NCBI GenBank assembly: GCA_002359095.1
Contig: DEQD01000007.1
Coordinates: 1 to 63,460, forward strand
Length of the DNA: 63,460 bases
Direction of reading: 5' to 3'
From: Caryophanales bacterium UBA3375
Lineage (GTDB): Bacteria > Bacillota_I > Bacilli_A > UBA3375
A program made the translations under genes and the position numbers. The notes under the pieces were generated by a model. It did not search any database. It was not told the DNA's origin and saw only the letters and a program-made list of their open reading frames with translations. Below are positions 1-8,782 of the stretch, piece by piece. Position 1 is the stretch's first letter. Each line of letters starts with the position of its first letter.

Positions 1-81
1 TATGTAGACCAACTAAAATACGTGGTTAAGAAACAAAAACATTTAACAAATTCTGCTAAAAAATCAGTTGACATTATTTAA
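1..81 (+). CDS. possible 3' end of a plus-strand gene, partial
   Basis: The first plus-strand frame is open from base 1 to a TAA at 79-81 and would encode 26 Lys-rich residues ending KKSVDII. No start is visible because the gene would begin outside the window. If real, it is convergent with trmD, and the hairpins at 115-163 would lie between the two 3' ends. I do not recognise the fragment, and an open frame this short can occur by chance in AT-rich DNA. It would be the only plus-strand gene in the window. Confidence 0.3.
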   Translation, partial: YVDQLKYVVKKQKHLTNSAKKSVDII

Positions 82-114
82 GACATTTTCGCTTTTACTT
101 GACAAATAATTTTG

Positions 115-163
115 AAAAAACTCCTTAAATAAAGGATTTATCAAAACTTGGTTATTTTTGATA
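115..163 (-). terminator. hairpins downstream of trmD
   Basis: Two hairpins follow the trmD stop on the minus strand. The first pairs 139-146 with 156-163 (8 bp). The second pairs 122-126 with 132-136 (5 bp, 5-nt loop) and is followed on the minus strand by six T residues at 115-120. The second looks like a weak intrinsic terminator ending the long operon. It could also act for a convergent plus-strand transcript. Confidence 0.45.
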
Positions 164-177
164 GGTTGTTAAAATTA

Positions 178-882
178 CTAATTTTCATCATTTTTATCAC
201 AATTTTCTAAATATTTTTGATAAAGATCTGGGCGATACTTTTTAGTTTCACTAATTTGTTGTTCATAACACCACTTTTTAATTTCTTTATGATTACCATT
301 TAATAATACTTCTGGAACTTCCATTCCTTTGTATTCACGCGGACGTGTATACTGAGGAAACTCAAGTAAGTTATTATAAAATGATTCATAAACTGCTGAA
401 GTATCGTTATTAAGTACTCCTGGTAGTAATCTAATTACTGCATCTAGGATACTACAGATAGGTAATTCTCCACCAGTTAGAATATAATCACCCATTGAGA
501 TCATTTCATCTACATGTGTATCAATAAAACGTTGATCAACACCTTCATATCTACCAGCTACAAACGTTAATTCTTGATACTTGCTTAATTCAGTAGCTAA
601 TTCTTGATTAAATACTCTTCCTTTTGGTGAAGGAAAAATAGTATGAGTGTTTTCTAATTGATTAGCAAGCATTGCATCATCTAATGGCTGGATTTGCATA
701 AGCATCCCATCAAATCCACCAAAAGGATAATCATCAACTTTACGATGTTTGTTAGTTGTATATTCTCTTATATCAATAACATTTATTTCTACTTGTTTAT
801 TTTCAATTGCTTTAGCAATCATTCCTGTTTCCATCCATCCTCTAAAGATTTCTGGAAATATTGTTAATATATTAATCTTCAT
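178..882 (-). CDS. trmD: tRNA (guanine-37-N1)-methyltransferase TrmD
   Basis: TrmD transfers a methyl group from SAM to N1 of G37 in tRNAs, which prevents +1 frameshifting; it is a SPOUT (knotted) enzyme acting as a dimer in the cytoplasm. The 234-residue length is normal for the family. The knot segment that binds SAM is visible as YILTGGELP around residues 137-145, and the N-terminus MKINILTIFPEIF is typical. I chose the ATG at 882, which overlaps the end of rimM and has AAAGGA upstream, instead of the TTG three bases earlier. The rimM-trmD order is the usual one; rplS, commonly next, is absent here. Confidence 0.96.
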   Translation of the reverse strand: MKINILTIFPEIFRGWMETGMIAKAIENKQVEINVIDIREYTTNKHRKVDDYPFGGFDGMLMQIQPLDDAMLANQLENTHTIFPSPKGRVFNQELATELSKYQELTFVAGRYEGVDQRFIDTHVDEMISMGDYILTGGELPICSILDAVIRLLPGVLNNDTSAVYESFYNNLLEFPQYTRPREYKGMEVPEVLLNGNHKEIKKWCYEQQISETKKYRPDLYQKYLENCDKNDEN

Positions 883-1366
883 CAATTAGTCCTTTAATTT
901 CATTAATTACTATTTTTTTGTTATCAATATCTACATTTTTTATAAATTGGTTATTAAAAGGAACAATACCTTTAGTATTATCTCCTTTTATTCTTAACAT
1001 ATTATAAATACCACCAATCATCACTTCAATAACTTCACCACGAAGTTGATTATCCTGATTATAAACACTACATCCTTCTAAATCTTGATTAAAGTATTCA
1101 TCTTCTTCTAATACATCTTGATCTAATATGTCCCCATAAATATCTTTATTTTTAAATTTAACTACATCATTTATATTATCAAAACCTAATAACTTGATAA
1201 TAACGAAGTTTTTATGAAGATATCCATCTTCAATAATATATTCGTTATTATCAATATAAATTTTAGCATTAGGTTTAAATCTAACATCAATAAAATCAGA
1301 ATTAGACAATACTCTTAACTCACCTTTAATACCATGTGTATTAACAATTTTCCCTATCTTTAGCAT
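872..1366 (-). CDS. rimM: ribosome maturation factor RimM
   Basis: RimM binds S19 and helps mature the 3' (head) domain of 16S rRNA in the 30S subunit. The protein has 164 residues, as expected, with the N-terminal beta-barrel beginning LKIGKIVNTHGIKGELRV and the C-terminal PRC-type barrel ending near the last residues. It overlaps trmD by 11 nt at its 3' end and the coaE 3' end by 26 nt at its start. That places its AGGA Shine-Dalgarno inside the coaE reading frame and implies translational coupling. rpsP, often upstream of rimM, is not present; coaE takes its place. Confidence 0.95.
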   Translation of the reverse strand: MLKIGKIVNTHGIKGELRVLSNSDFIDVRFKPNAKIYIDNNEYIIEDGYLHKNFVIIKLLGFDNINDVVKFKNKDIYGDILDQDVLEEDEYFNQDLEGCSVYNQDNQLRGEVIEVMIGGIYNMLRIKGDNTKGIVPFNNQFIKNVDIDNKKIVINEIKGLIDED

Positions 1367-1886
1367 AACTTATTATCCTATCTATTTCTTTATTAAAATC
1401 TTGACCATTATTATTTATACAAAATGTATAATTATGTAATGGATAAATATCTTTTTGATTAAAATCTATTAATCTAAAATATTCTTCATCTTTATTTCGA
1501 TCTAGTACTCGTTGTTTTCTAATATCTTCATCACAACAAACTACTATTCCTAAATCATAATTAGGATAAATAGTAAAACTATTATACCCTTCAACAATTA
1601 AGTCAGTATCTTTTTGTTTATTAATATAATCAAAAAGATACTGATAAATAATTATTTCTAACTTTTTCTTTTTAACTTTATCAGTAAAAATAATTTTTCT
1701 AATTATATCAAAATCAATATAACTAATTTCTAATAACTTTAATACTTTCTTTTTTACGTTACTATCTTCATAAGCAAGTTTAGCAACATCATCTAAATTA
1801 ATTACATTAAAGTTATAATTATCTTTAATGTAATTACTTACATAAGTCTTACCACTACCAATGCGTCCATCTATTACTATAATCAT
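1341..1886 (-). CDS. coaE: dephospho-CoA kinase CoaE
   Basis: CoaE phosphorylates the ribose 3'-hydroxyl of dephospho-CoA with ATP, the last step of coenzyme A synthesis. The P-loop GRIGSGKT is at residues 7-14, followed by a conserved Asp pair (LDD) where the family contacts substrate. At 181 residues it is slightly short and sequence-divergent, but its position right after mutM matches the mutM-coaE pairing seen in Bacilli. The start is the ATG overlapping the mutM TGA stop (ATGA) with AAGGAG upstream. Its last 26 nt overlap rimM in another frame. Confidence 0.87.
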   Translation of the reverse strand: MIIVIDGRIGSGKTYVSNYIKDNYNFNVINLDDVAKLAYEDSNVKKKVLKLLEISYIDFDIIRKIIFTDKVKKKKLEIIIYQYLFDYINKQKDTDLIVEGYNSFTIYPNYDLGIVVCCDEDIRKQRVLDRNKDEEYFRLIDFNQKDIYPLHNYTFCINNNGQDFNKEIDRIISYAKDRENC

Positions 1887-2710
1887 AATTCTCCTTGACA
1901 ATGAGGGCAATAATGGGTACCACGACCTGATAATTTAAATTTTTTAATTGTAGTTCCACATTCTAAACATTCTTCACCTTCACGTCCATAAACGTATAAT
2001 TGGTTTTGGAATTTACCACTAATATTACCTGTAACTAAGAATGAGTGAACTGTTGTTCCTCCTGCCTTAATTGCTTTTTTAAGTATTTCTTTACTAGCTT
2101 TAATTATTTCATCAAACTTATCAATACTAATAGTATTAACTTTAGTTTTAGGATGAAGTTTTACTCTAAATAAAACTTCATCAACATAAATATTACCTAA
2201 CCCGGTAATAATAGATTGATCTAGTAAAAATTGTTTAATTGTAATTGATTTTTTACTAGCTTTTTGATATAAATACTCTTTAGTTAGTTTTTTATCAAAA
2301 GGCTCTAAACCTAATTTATCAATCCCTTTTAAACTTTTTTCATCATGTAAAGCTACTAATTCCATTGTTCCAAATTGACGTGTATCATTATAACACAACA
2401 TTGTATTATCAGTAAAATAAAAGATAACATGATCATGTTTGGTTGGAGTTATGATTTCATCATAATAATTATACTTACCTTCCATACGTAGATGCGATAC
2501 TAATGTATTTTTATCTAAATCAATTAAAAGATATTTACCATAACGTCTTACATCTCTAAATGTTTGATTTGTTAGTGTTGAAGTAAATTCTTCTACACTA
2601 ACATTTTTAATTAACTTTTCACATCTTACTTCTACATCACTAATAGTTTTATTAATAATTAATTTTTTAAGGGCATTTTTTACTGTCTCTACCTCAGGTA
2701 ATTCTGGCAT
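1883..2710 (-). CDS. mutM: formamidopyrimidine-DNA glycosylase MutM/Fpg
   Basis: MutM removes 8-oxoguanine and formamidopyrimidines from DNA and cuts the abasic site by beta,delta-elimination. The mature N-terminus PELPEVE carries the catalytic proline and glutamate directly after the initiator Met. Near residue 170 the helix-two-turn-helix is visible (TGLGNIYVDE), and the C-terminal zinc finger is intact with CLEC and CPHC pairs. The length of 275 residues is normal. A GAGGAA site precedes the ATG. It is coupled to coaE by an ATGA overlap. Confidence 0.96.
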   Translation of the reverse strand: MPELPEVETVKNALKKLIINKTISDVEVRCEKLIKNVSVEEFTSTLTNQTFRDVRRYGKYLLIDLDKNTLVSHLRMEGKYNYYDEIITPTKHDHVIFYFTDNTMLCYNDTRQFGTMELVALHDEKSLKGIDKLGLEPFDKKLTKEYLYQKASKKSITIKQFLLDQSIITGLGNIYVDEVLFRVKLHPKTKVNTISIDKFDEIIKASKEILKKAIKAGGTTVHSFLVTGNISGKFQNQLYVYGREGEECLECGTTIKKFKLSGRGTHYCPHCQGEL

Positions 2711-2722
2711 AATTCCTCATTT

Positions 2723-3427
2723 CTATCGTTTATTAAATATCATATAATAGCGATATTCATCTTCTTCTAAATGGGCTAAATTAAGATTTTTAGACCATTT
2801 AGAAGCATAATACTTAGGATTTTTAAATGTTTGATGATGAACTTCACTACATTCAAGTTTATCATCAACATATAAATCAAATTGGTGAGTAACATTGTTA
2901 CTATACCAATTATCTTTTTTAGAGTTCCATACAATATATTTATTTACATCTACTTTATTTATTTCATTATAATTTTTAAAATATTTAGCATTACTTGGTT
3001 TTTGAATATCTATTAAAATAAAACCATCATCTTCTAAAAGATTAGCGAAAGTTTTACCTAAACTCTTAATATCTTTTTTATTGGTAATATAATTAAGTGT
3101 ATCAGTAGTTAAAGTAATAATATCATACTTTTCTTTATCTTTATAACCAATAACATTAGCCATAATTAAACAATCTGTACTAACACCAAAGTAATTTAAC
3201 TTACTATAAGCAATATCAATCATCGTAAAGCTATTATCTAATCCTGTTAATCGATAATCATAATTACCTAATAATCTTAATAACTCACCAGTACCACAAC
3301 CTATATCAAGTAATTTAGCTTGTGGTTTATAGTTATAACGATTAACCATATCAACTATTTTTTGATAATCATAATCTCTTTGTAAAAGATCGTAATATTG
3401 ACCTAACATATCATAAATATTACTCAT
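2723..3427 (-). CDS. class I SAM-dependent methyltransferase
   Basis: The protein of 234 residues has a Rossmann-type methyltransferase fold: motif I is LDIGCGTGELLRLL at about residues 40-53, followed by an acidic residue after strand 2 (GLDNS). The substrate is not deducible; relatives include small-molecule and uncharacterised YodH/UbiE-like enzymes. It begins in the last codons of dnaE through the 8-nt overlap ATGAGTAA, so it is translationally coupled to that gene, and mutM follows 12 nt after its stop. A role in DNA or tRNA metabolism would fit the neighbours but is only inference. Confidence 0.75.
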   Translation of the reverse strand: MSNIYDMLGQYYDLLQRDYDYQKIVDMVNRYNYKPQAKLLDIGCGTGELLRLLGNYDYRLTGLDNSFTMIDIAYSKLNYFGVSTDCLIMANVIGYKDKEKYDIITLTTDTLNYITNKKDIKSLGKTFANLLEDDGFILIDIQKPSNAKYFKNYNEINKVDVNKYIVWNSKKDNWYSNNVTHQFDLYVDDKLECSEVHHQTFKNPKYYASKWSKNLNLAHLEEDEYRYYMIFNKR

Positions 3428-6386
3428 AGACTTGTTTTAGTATTAAACTATCTCCTTTTTCGTTTTTACTTCTTTCAATTCTACATACAATATATTTTTC
3501 TACATTCATATTAAGTAGTGTTTTATACGTGTCATAGATTCGTGGAAACACTACTACATCATGAACTAACTTAGAACTTGTTTGCATAAACGCCATTGTT
3601 TCTTTATTCTTAGTACTTGTTTCTTTAATACTATTAATCTTAATAATACAATCAAACTCTCCATAAACATCTAACTTAATTATTTGATCAATAATTGTTA
3701 GTCGTTTGTTCTTATTAACTAAATAGTCTTTAGCTATTGCCTTAAATAAATCATATTTTAAGTTTATATCTAGTGCATCATATTCTAATCTTGATAATTC
3801 TTCTTTAGAATATTCTTCTTTTTCTTCAATAGCAATACTACCACCAAAATCAAGTACTTGTAATACACTAGGATCTGCACACTTAATTAAGTTATATTCT
3901 AAAGTATGACGATTATAGCCTAAAAAATCAAAAGCACCAGCATGAACTAATGATTTAATTTGTGCTTTTGATAGCTTAGCAAGAATAATAATATGACGAA
4001 CTATTTCTTCAAACGTAATGTTTTCTAGAATCTGTCTTGATTCAATAATCCGTCTAGCATTTTCTATTCCTATTCCTCTTACCATTAATAATCCCATTAG
4101 TAGGTTATTTTCTTCAATACTTACTTCTAAAGAAGAATATAAAATACTAGGTGGTAGTAAGTTAATATTAACTTTTGATAATTCTACTAAGAACTCTTCA
4201 CGTTTATCACTCTTAAATGTATAATAAAATAATCGTGAATAAAAGTATAGTGGATAATGTGCTTTTAGATATGCCATTTGGTATACAATCATGGCATACC
4301 CATAAGCATGAGCTTTGTTAAACCCATAATTAGCAAACTTCTCGATATGAGCAAAAACGTTTTCTACTACGTTTTTGTCATATCCATTTTCTATTCCACG
4401 TTTAATGAAATCTTCTTTAATACTTGCTATCTTATTAGCATCTTTTTTACTAACACCTTTACGTAAAACATCAGCTTCATGCAAATTGTAATTAGCTATA
4501 AGATTAGCAATCAACATGATTTGTTCTTGATATACAATAATCCCTGAAGTTTCTTTTAATACTTCATCTACTTGATTTTTAACTTTAAATCTTTTCTTAA
4601 TATCATTATATTTATAAATATATTCTTTAGGACCAGGACGATATAATGCTATTACTAATGCGATATCTTCAATTGAACTAGGTTTTAATTCTTTTAAGGC
4701 TTCTCGCATTCCTCGTGATTCGACCTGAAACACTCCTAGCGTATTAGCTGATTGTAATAACTTAAACGTTTTTTCATCGTTTAAATTGATTTTATTGATA
4801 TTAAATTCTGGATCATCGAATTTAATATCATCAACAATTTGATGAATAAATGTTAAGTTACTTAAAGCTAAGATATCCATTTTAAGTAATCCCATTTGTT
4901 CTAATTCTCTGGCTTCTTGTAAACTTACTTGATCACTACTTAATGCACAGAAGTTATTAAGTGGTTCTGGAGATATAATAACTCCTGCTGCATGGATAGA
5001 AGTTTGACGAGGTAAACCTTCAATATCTACAACAATATCATATAAAATTTCTAGTATTGCACCCTCTGATTGACTAAGTAAAACATTTTGGACTGATTTA
5101 TTAGTTTTGAAGTTTTCTTCAAAACTAAGACGAGGATTAAGTAATTTAGATATAAAATCTATTTTCTTTAAATCAACATTATGTGCTTTAGCTACATCTC
5201 TAAATGCTGATTTAGCTAAAAATCTAGTAATTGTTCCTATCTTACATACACAATCACTACCAAAACGTTGTATGATATAGTCATATATTTCATTTCTACG
5301 TACATCCTCAAAATCTAGATCAATATCGGGCATACTTGTTCGATATTCATTTAAAAAACGTTCAAATAATAAGTTATTAGCTATTGGATCTATATTAGTA
5401 ATTCCAATACTATAAGCAACTAAACATCCACCAACACTACCACGTGATGGACCAACATAAATATCTTGTTGTTTAGCAAACTTAACAATATCCCAAACTA
5501 TTAAGAAATAACTAGCAAATCCTAATTTATTAATTACTTCTAATTCATATTCTAAACGTTTAACATAATCAGGAGTTAATTGATTATTTAAACGTTTTTT
5601 TAGTCCATTTTTAGCAAGTAATTCTAAATATGTTTTATCATCATATCCTTCTTTTACATAAGGATATGATGGTTCTGGAGCTTTAATTGCTTCTACATTA
5701 TAATTACACTTACAAATAACTTCATCATAATACTTTTTAAAGTAATCTAAATTTGGATTAAAAGAGATTAAATGTTCTTTATTTACTTCATTTCTTTTAT
5801 ACTTATTAACATTTTGATTATCTCGTATTGCTAAAATTGTATTATAACTATCTAATTGACGTTTATATAAATAATTCTTCTCATCAATTAAAACAGCTGG
5901 ATAATTATTACTTACAATTAATTGTAAGTAATTTTGATTATTAGGAGTTTTTACTTGTGAGTTAAAACCTAAATAAACATCTTTTGTTTTTTCAAATAAT
6001 CGTAGGTAGTTAGTATTATCACCTTTAAGTAATTCATCAATTATAAATCCAGGTCCTACAACTATTACTATATCTTCTTCTTTAGCTTTTAATTTAATTC
6101 TTCCATTTTGATTATATTGGGTATTTAATTCATAGAGACGTTTAAGACCATTATTGTTTTTAGCATATAAAAATAATACTTGGTCTTCTAATCTAAATTC
6201 AACACCAACTACTGGTTTTATTTCATTTTTAGTACAAGATTGAATAAATTTATAGCATCCAAAAGTGTTATTAATATCACAAATAACTAGATGATCTATA
6301 TTATGTTCTAATCCATAATTTAGATATTCATCTAGTTTTATTAAACTATTAAGATATGAATATTCACTTTTGATGTTTAAAAACAT
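3420..6386 (-). CDS. dnaE: DNA polymerase III alpha subunit, DnaE type
   Basis: DnaE is a C-family replicative DNA polymerase; in Firmicutes the DnaE type works with PolC and extends primers. The catalytic triad region is intact, with MPDIDLDFED around residue 358, and a Gly-rich motif (GPSRGSVGG) lies just before it. An OB domain closes the protein. At 988 residues it is shorter than B. subtilis DnaE (about 1115). The N-terminal PHP domain has lost the metal-binding histidines: the start reads MFLNIKSEYS where relatives carry an HxH pattern, so no PHP nuclease activity is expected. The start overlaps the nrnA stop (TAATG) behind AAGGAGG. Confidence 0.94.
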   Translation of the reverse strand: MFLNIKSEYSYLNSLIKLDEYLNYGLEHNIDHLVICDINNTFGCYKFIQSCTKNEIKPVVGVEFRLEDQVLFLYAKNNNGLKRLYELNTQYNQNGRIKLKAKEEDIVIVVGPGFIIDELLKGDNTNYLRLFEKTKDVYLGFNSQVKTPNNQNYLQLIVSNNYPAVLIDEKNYLYKRQLDSYNTILAIRDNQNVNKYKRNEVNKEHLISFNPNLDYFKKYYDEVICKCNYNVEAIKAPEPSYPYVKEGYDDKTYLELLAKNGLKKRLNNQLTPDYVKRLEYELEVINKLGFASYFLIVWDIVKFAKQQDIYVGPSRGSVGGCLVAYSIGITNIDPIANNLLFERFLNEYRTSMPDIDLDFEDVRRNEIYDYIIQRFGSDCVCKIGTITRFLAKSAFRDVAKAHNVDLKKIDFISKLLNPRLSFEENFKTNKSVQNVLLSQSEGAILEILYDIVVDIEGLPRQTSIHAAGVIISPEPLNNFCALSSDQVSLQEARELEQMGLLKMDILALSNLTFIHQIVDDIKFDDPEFNINKINLNDEKTFKLLQSANTLGVFQVESRGMREALKELKPSSIEDIALVIALYRPGPKEYIYKYNDIKKRFKVKNQVDEVLKETSGIIVYQEQIMLIANLIANYNLHEADVLRKGVSKKDANKIASIKEDFIKRGIENGYDKNVVENVFAHIEKFANYGFNKAHAYGYAMIVYQMAYLKAHYPLYFYSRLFYYTFKSDKREEFLVELSKVNINLLPPSILYSSLEVSIEENNLLMGLLMVRGIGIENARRIIESRQILENITFEEIVRHIIILAKLSKAQIKSLVHAGAFDFLGYNRHTLEYNLIKCADPSVLQVLDFGGSIAIEEKEEYSKEELSRLEYDALDINLKYDLFKAIAKDYLVNKNKRLTIIDQIIKLDVYGEFDCIIKINSIKETSTKNKETMAFMQTSSKLVHDVVVFPRIYDTYKTLLNMNVEKYIVCRIERSKNEKGDSLILKQVYE

Positions 6387-7354
6387 TATCCTCCTTGTTT
6401 AATAGTATTTTTTAATTCTTTTACTACGTCTTCAATTTGACTATCATCATCAATAGATGCTCCTGCAGCATTAACATGTCCTCCCCCGTTAAATTTAACA
6501 GCTACTTGTTGAACATCAAATCCAACACGAGAACGAATGTTTACTCGAATAAAGTTAGGATATTGGTTAAATACTACCCATGCTTTTAATTCTTTAATGT
6601 TTCCTAAGAAGTTAGCAATAATACTAACGTCTGCTGGTTTAACTTCTAATTGTTCTTGAATATCATCATTAAAGTAAATATATCCTACTCCATCTTCAAT
6701 AACAATGTTATTATAAGCATAACCTAGTAGCTTCATTTCTTTTAAACTATACGTTTCTAAATTTGTAATAGTTTGTTGATAATCAAAATCATATTCAATT
6801 AACTTACTTACAGCTAAATAAGTTGTTGAACTAGTGTTAGGGAATTTAAATCCTCCTGTATCACTATAGATTCCATAAAATAGATAATTAGCTACTTTAG
6901 CATTAAGTGTTAAGTTATTATCTATCTTTCTCATTACATTAAATAAATCATATAATAACTCACAAGTACTACTAATATCAGGATAAATAATATTAATATC
7001 TCCATACCATTCATCATCAGCTGTAATATGATGATCAATCTTAATTACTTCTTTACCTTGATTGTATCTGCTATCTTCAATACGATCTTTATTAGAAGTA
7101 TCAACAACAATAACCAATGCATCTTCATAAACGTCATCTTTAATTATATCTATTTCTCCTATATAATCAAAGCGTTCATAACCATCAATTCCTACAGCAT
7201 AAATTTGTTTATCTCTAAAATTATGCTGTAAGTATTCTTTAAGTGCCATTTGTGATCCTACACAATCTCCATCTGGACGTTTATGACGATGAATGATGAT
7301 CTTGTTACTTTCTTTTATCTTTTCTAATAATATTTTTGCTTCACTACTATACAT
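6386..7354 (-). CDS. nrnA: DHH-family nanoRNase / pAp phosphatase NrnA
   Basis: NrnA-type enzymes degrade 2-5 nt RNA oligomers and dephosphorylate 3'-phosphoadenosine 5'-phosphate. The DHH metal motifs are visible: HRHKRPDGDCVGS near residue 22, VVDTSN near 88 and IDHH near 106. The C-terminal DHHA1 substrate motif GGGHVNAAG lies near residue 291. Length (322 residues) matches the family. It lies directly upstream of dnaE, the same pairing as ytqI (nrnA) and dnaE in B. subtilis, and shares one base with it. Confidence 0.92.
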   Translation of the reverse strand: MYSSEAKILLEKIKESNKIIIHRHKRPDGDCVGSQMALKEYLQHNFRDKQIYAVGIDGYERFDYIGEIDIIKDDVYEDALVIVVDTSNKDRIEDSRYNQGKEVIKIDHHITADDEWYGDINIIYPDISSTCELLYDLFNVMRKIDNNLTLNAKVANYLFYGIYSDTGGFKFPNTSSTTYLAVSKLIEYDFDYQQTITNLETYSLKEMKLLGYAYNNIVIEDGVGYIYFNDDIQEQLEVKPADVSIIANFLGNIKELKAWVVFNQYPNFIRVNIRSRVGFDVQQVAVKFNGGGHVNAAGASIDDDSQIEDVVKELKNTIKQGG

Positions 7355-7356
7355 AT

Positions 7357-7893
7357 TTACTCCTTTATTTCCTTTAATACATTTAATATTTTTTCTTCAT
7401 TAATATTAAATGTATTTAATTGTTTAATAACTTTTTGGTTATTGCCAAATGATATATTTAATAAATCACAAAATTGTTTTCTTTTATCTTTACTATTATA
7501 TATCCCCCAATCAATTAAATTATTAATACTATATTTAGCTTCACTATTTTGATTAAAATCATATATTTGATTAAAAGCTTCTATTATATCCTCATTACTT
7601 GCATGTTCTACTCCAACTTTAGTTTTATCTTTGCTTAAAGCTTTATTAGAATTTAAAAATACATGTTTAGCACTAGGGATTAGTTCTTTAATCTTAGTTC
7701 TAATCCGCTCTCCAGGTCCATCAGGATCCGTAAAAACAATAATCTCATAATCTTTACTTAATTGTAATAAACGTTGTTGTTTATCTTCATCAAAACCTAA
7801 TCCTGATGTTTCAAAAGTAATGACATCAGGATTAATATCACGTAAACGATTAGTATCACTTTTTCCTTCAACCACAATTATATGTTTTCTCAT
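7357..7893 (-). CDS. rnmV: ribonuclease M5 (5S rRNA maturation)
   Basis: RNase M5 trims both ends of 5S rRNA precursors in low-GC Gram-positives, with L18 as cofactor. It is a Toprim enzyme: the catalytic glutamate lies in IIVVEGKSD near the N-terminus and the DxD-type acids in FTDPDGPGERIR around residues 55-66. I prefer the ATG at 7893, one base after the xerC stop with AAAGAG upstream, over the ATG at 7911 inside xerC, which has no Shine-Dalgarno. This gives 178 residues. In many Firmicutes rnmV sits beside rsmA; here it is between xerC and nrnA. Confidence 0.9.
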   Translation of the reverse strand: MRKHIIVVEGKSDTNRLRDINPDVITFETSGLGFDEDKQQRLLQLSKDYEIIVFTDPDGPGERIRTKIKELIPSAKHVFLNSNKALSKDKTKVGVEHASNEDIIEAFNQIYDFNQNSEAKYSINNLIDWGIYNSKDKRKQFCDLLNISFGNNQKVIKQLNTFNINEEKILNVLKEIKE

Positions 7894-7894
7894 A

Positions 7895-8782
7895 TCACTC
7901 TTTTCTACCATTAGTTAAATCATAAACACTTTTTAAATTCTCTTTACTAACATGAGTATATACTTCTGTTGTTGATAAACTACTATGTCCTAAAAGTTCT
8001 TGTACCATTCTTATATCCATTCCATTTTCAAGTAAATGAGTTGCATAACTATGACGTAAACTATGTGGAGTAATTTTAAGTAAGATAGAGGTTTTATTAA
8101 TCTCACGATTAATAATATCTCTAACTCCTCGATCTGTTAATTTAGTTCCATTTTTATTCACAAACAATGACTTTGTTTCATATGTATTGTTTTTAGTAAC
8201 TAAATTATTTCTACTAGTTAAAATATATCTTTTTATTTCTTCTAAACAATAACTATTAATTGGTACAATTCTAGGTTTATCTCCTTTTCCAACTACTTGT
8301 ATTATATTATCTTTTATATCATCAACACATAAACTAACTAACTCACTAACACGAAGTCCTGTTGAATATAACATTAATATAATTACAAAATTACGATTAC
8401 CTAAATCAGTACTTTGATCTATTTGTTCTAATAAAGTTTTTATCTCACTTTGATATAAAAACTTTGGTAGTTTATTAGTATTTTTAGGATATACTAATAA
8501 ACTAGTTGGATTAATATCAATTAATTGATGATATTCTAGATAATTATAAAAACTTTTAATTACACTAATAGAATGAGATATACTACTACTTTTATAATGC
8601 ATTTCATAAAGACTTGAAATATATAATTTTAAATCATTTAGTTTAACATCAATTATACTAATTTGACATTCTTCTAAATAATTATTTAATTTAGTTAATT
8701 CTTGTAAATAAGAAGTTAGAGTATGGGAAGAATAATTTCTTTCTAGTTCTAAATACTTAATAAAATCATTAATGTAATTCAA
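7895..8782 (-). CDS. xerC: tyrosine recombinase XerC/XerD type
   Basis: This is a site-specific tyrosine recombinase of the Xer class that resolves chromosome dimers at dif. The SAM-like N-terminal domain covers about residues 1-90. The catalytic set is complete in order: Arg in TGLRVSEL, Lys in VGKGDKPR, His/Arg in HSLRHSYATH, His in LLGHSS and the nucleophile Tyr in TEVYTHV. The 295-residue length is typical. The start is a TTG at 8782 within the trmFO 3' end, preceded by AAGGAT; no in-frame ATG explains the conserved N-terminus. Its place after trmFO follows the B. subtilis trmFO-xerC order. Confidence 0.92.
   Translation of the reverse strand: MNYINDFIKYLELERNYSSHTLTSYLQELTKLNNYLEECQISIIDVKLNDLKLYISSLYEMHYKSSSISHSISVIKSFYNYLEYHQLIDINPTSLLVYPKNTNKLPKFLYQSEIKTLLEQIDQSTDLGNRNFVIILMLYSTGLRVSELVSLCVDDIKDNIIQVVGKGDKPRIVPINSYCLEEIKRYILTSRNNLVTKNNTYETKSLFVNKNGTKLTDRGVRDIINREINKTSILLKITPHSLRHSYATHLLENGMDIRMVQELLGHSSLSTTEVYTHVSKENLKSVYDLTNGRKE

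Noticed and set aside
68..104. Two perfect TTGACA hexamers on the plus strand (68-73 and 99-104)
   Set aside because: Neither has a TATAAT-like hexamer 16-19 nt downstream, and no gene follows on the plus strand.
1341..1366. Long 26-nt overlap of coaE with rimM as a possible frameshift or misassembly
   Set aside because: Both reading frames are complete to their own start and stop with good ribosome binding sites; a second 26-nt overlap exists at noc/parA.
240..3427. Methyltransferase at 2723-3427 as part of a restriction-modification or defence system
   Set aside because: No restriction subunit, specificity subunit or DNA-methylase NPPY/DPPY motif; it lies in a housekeeping operon.
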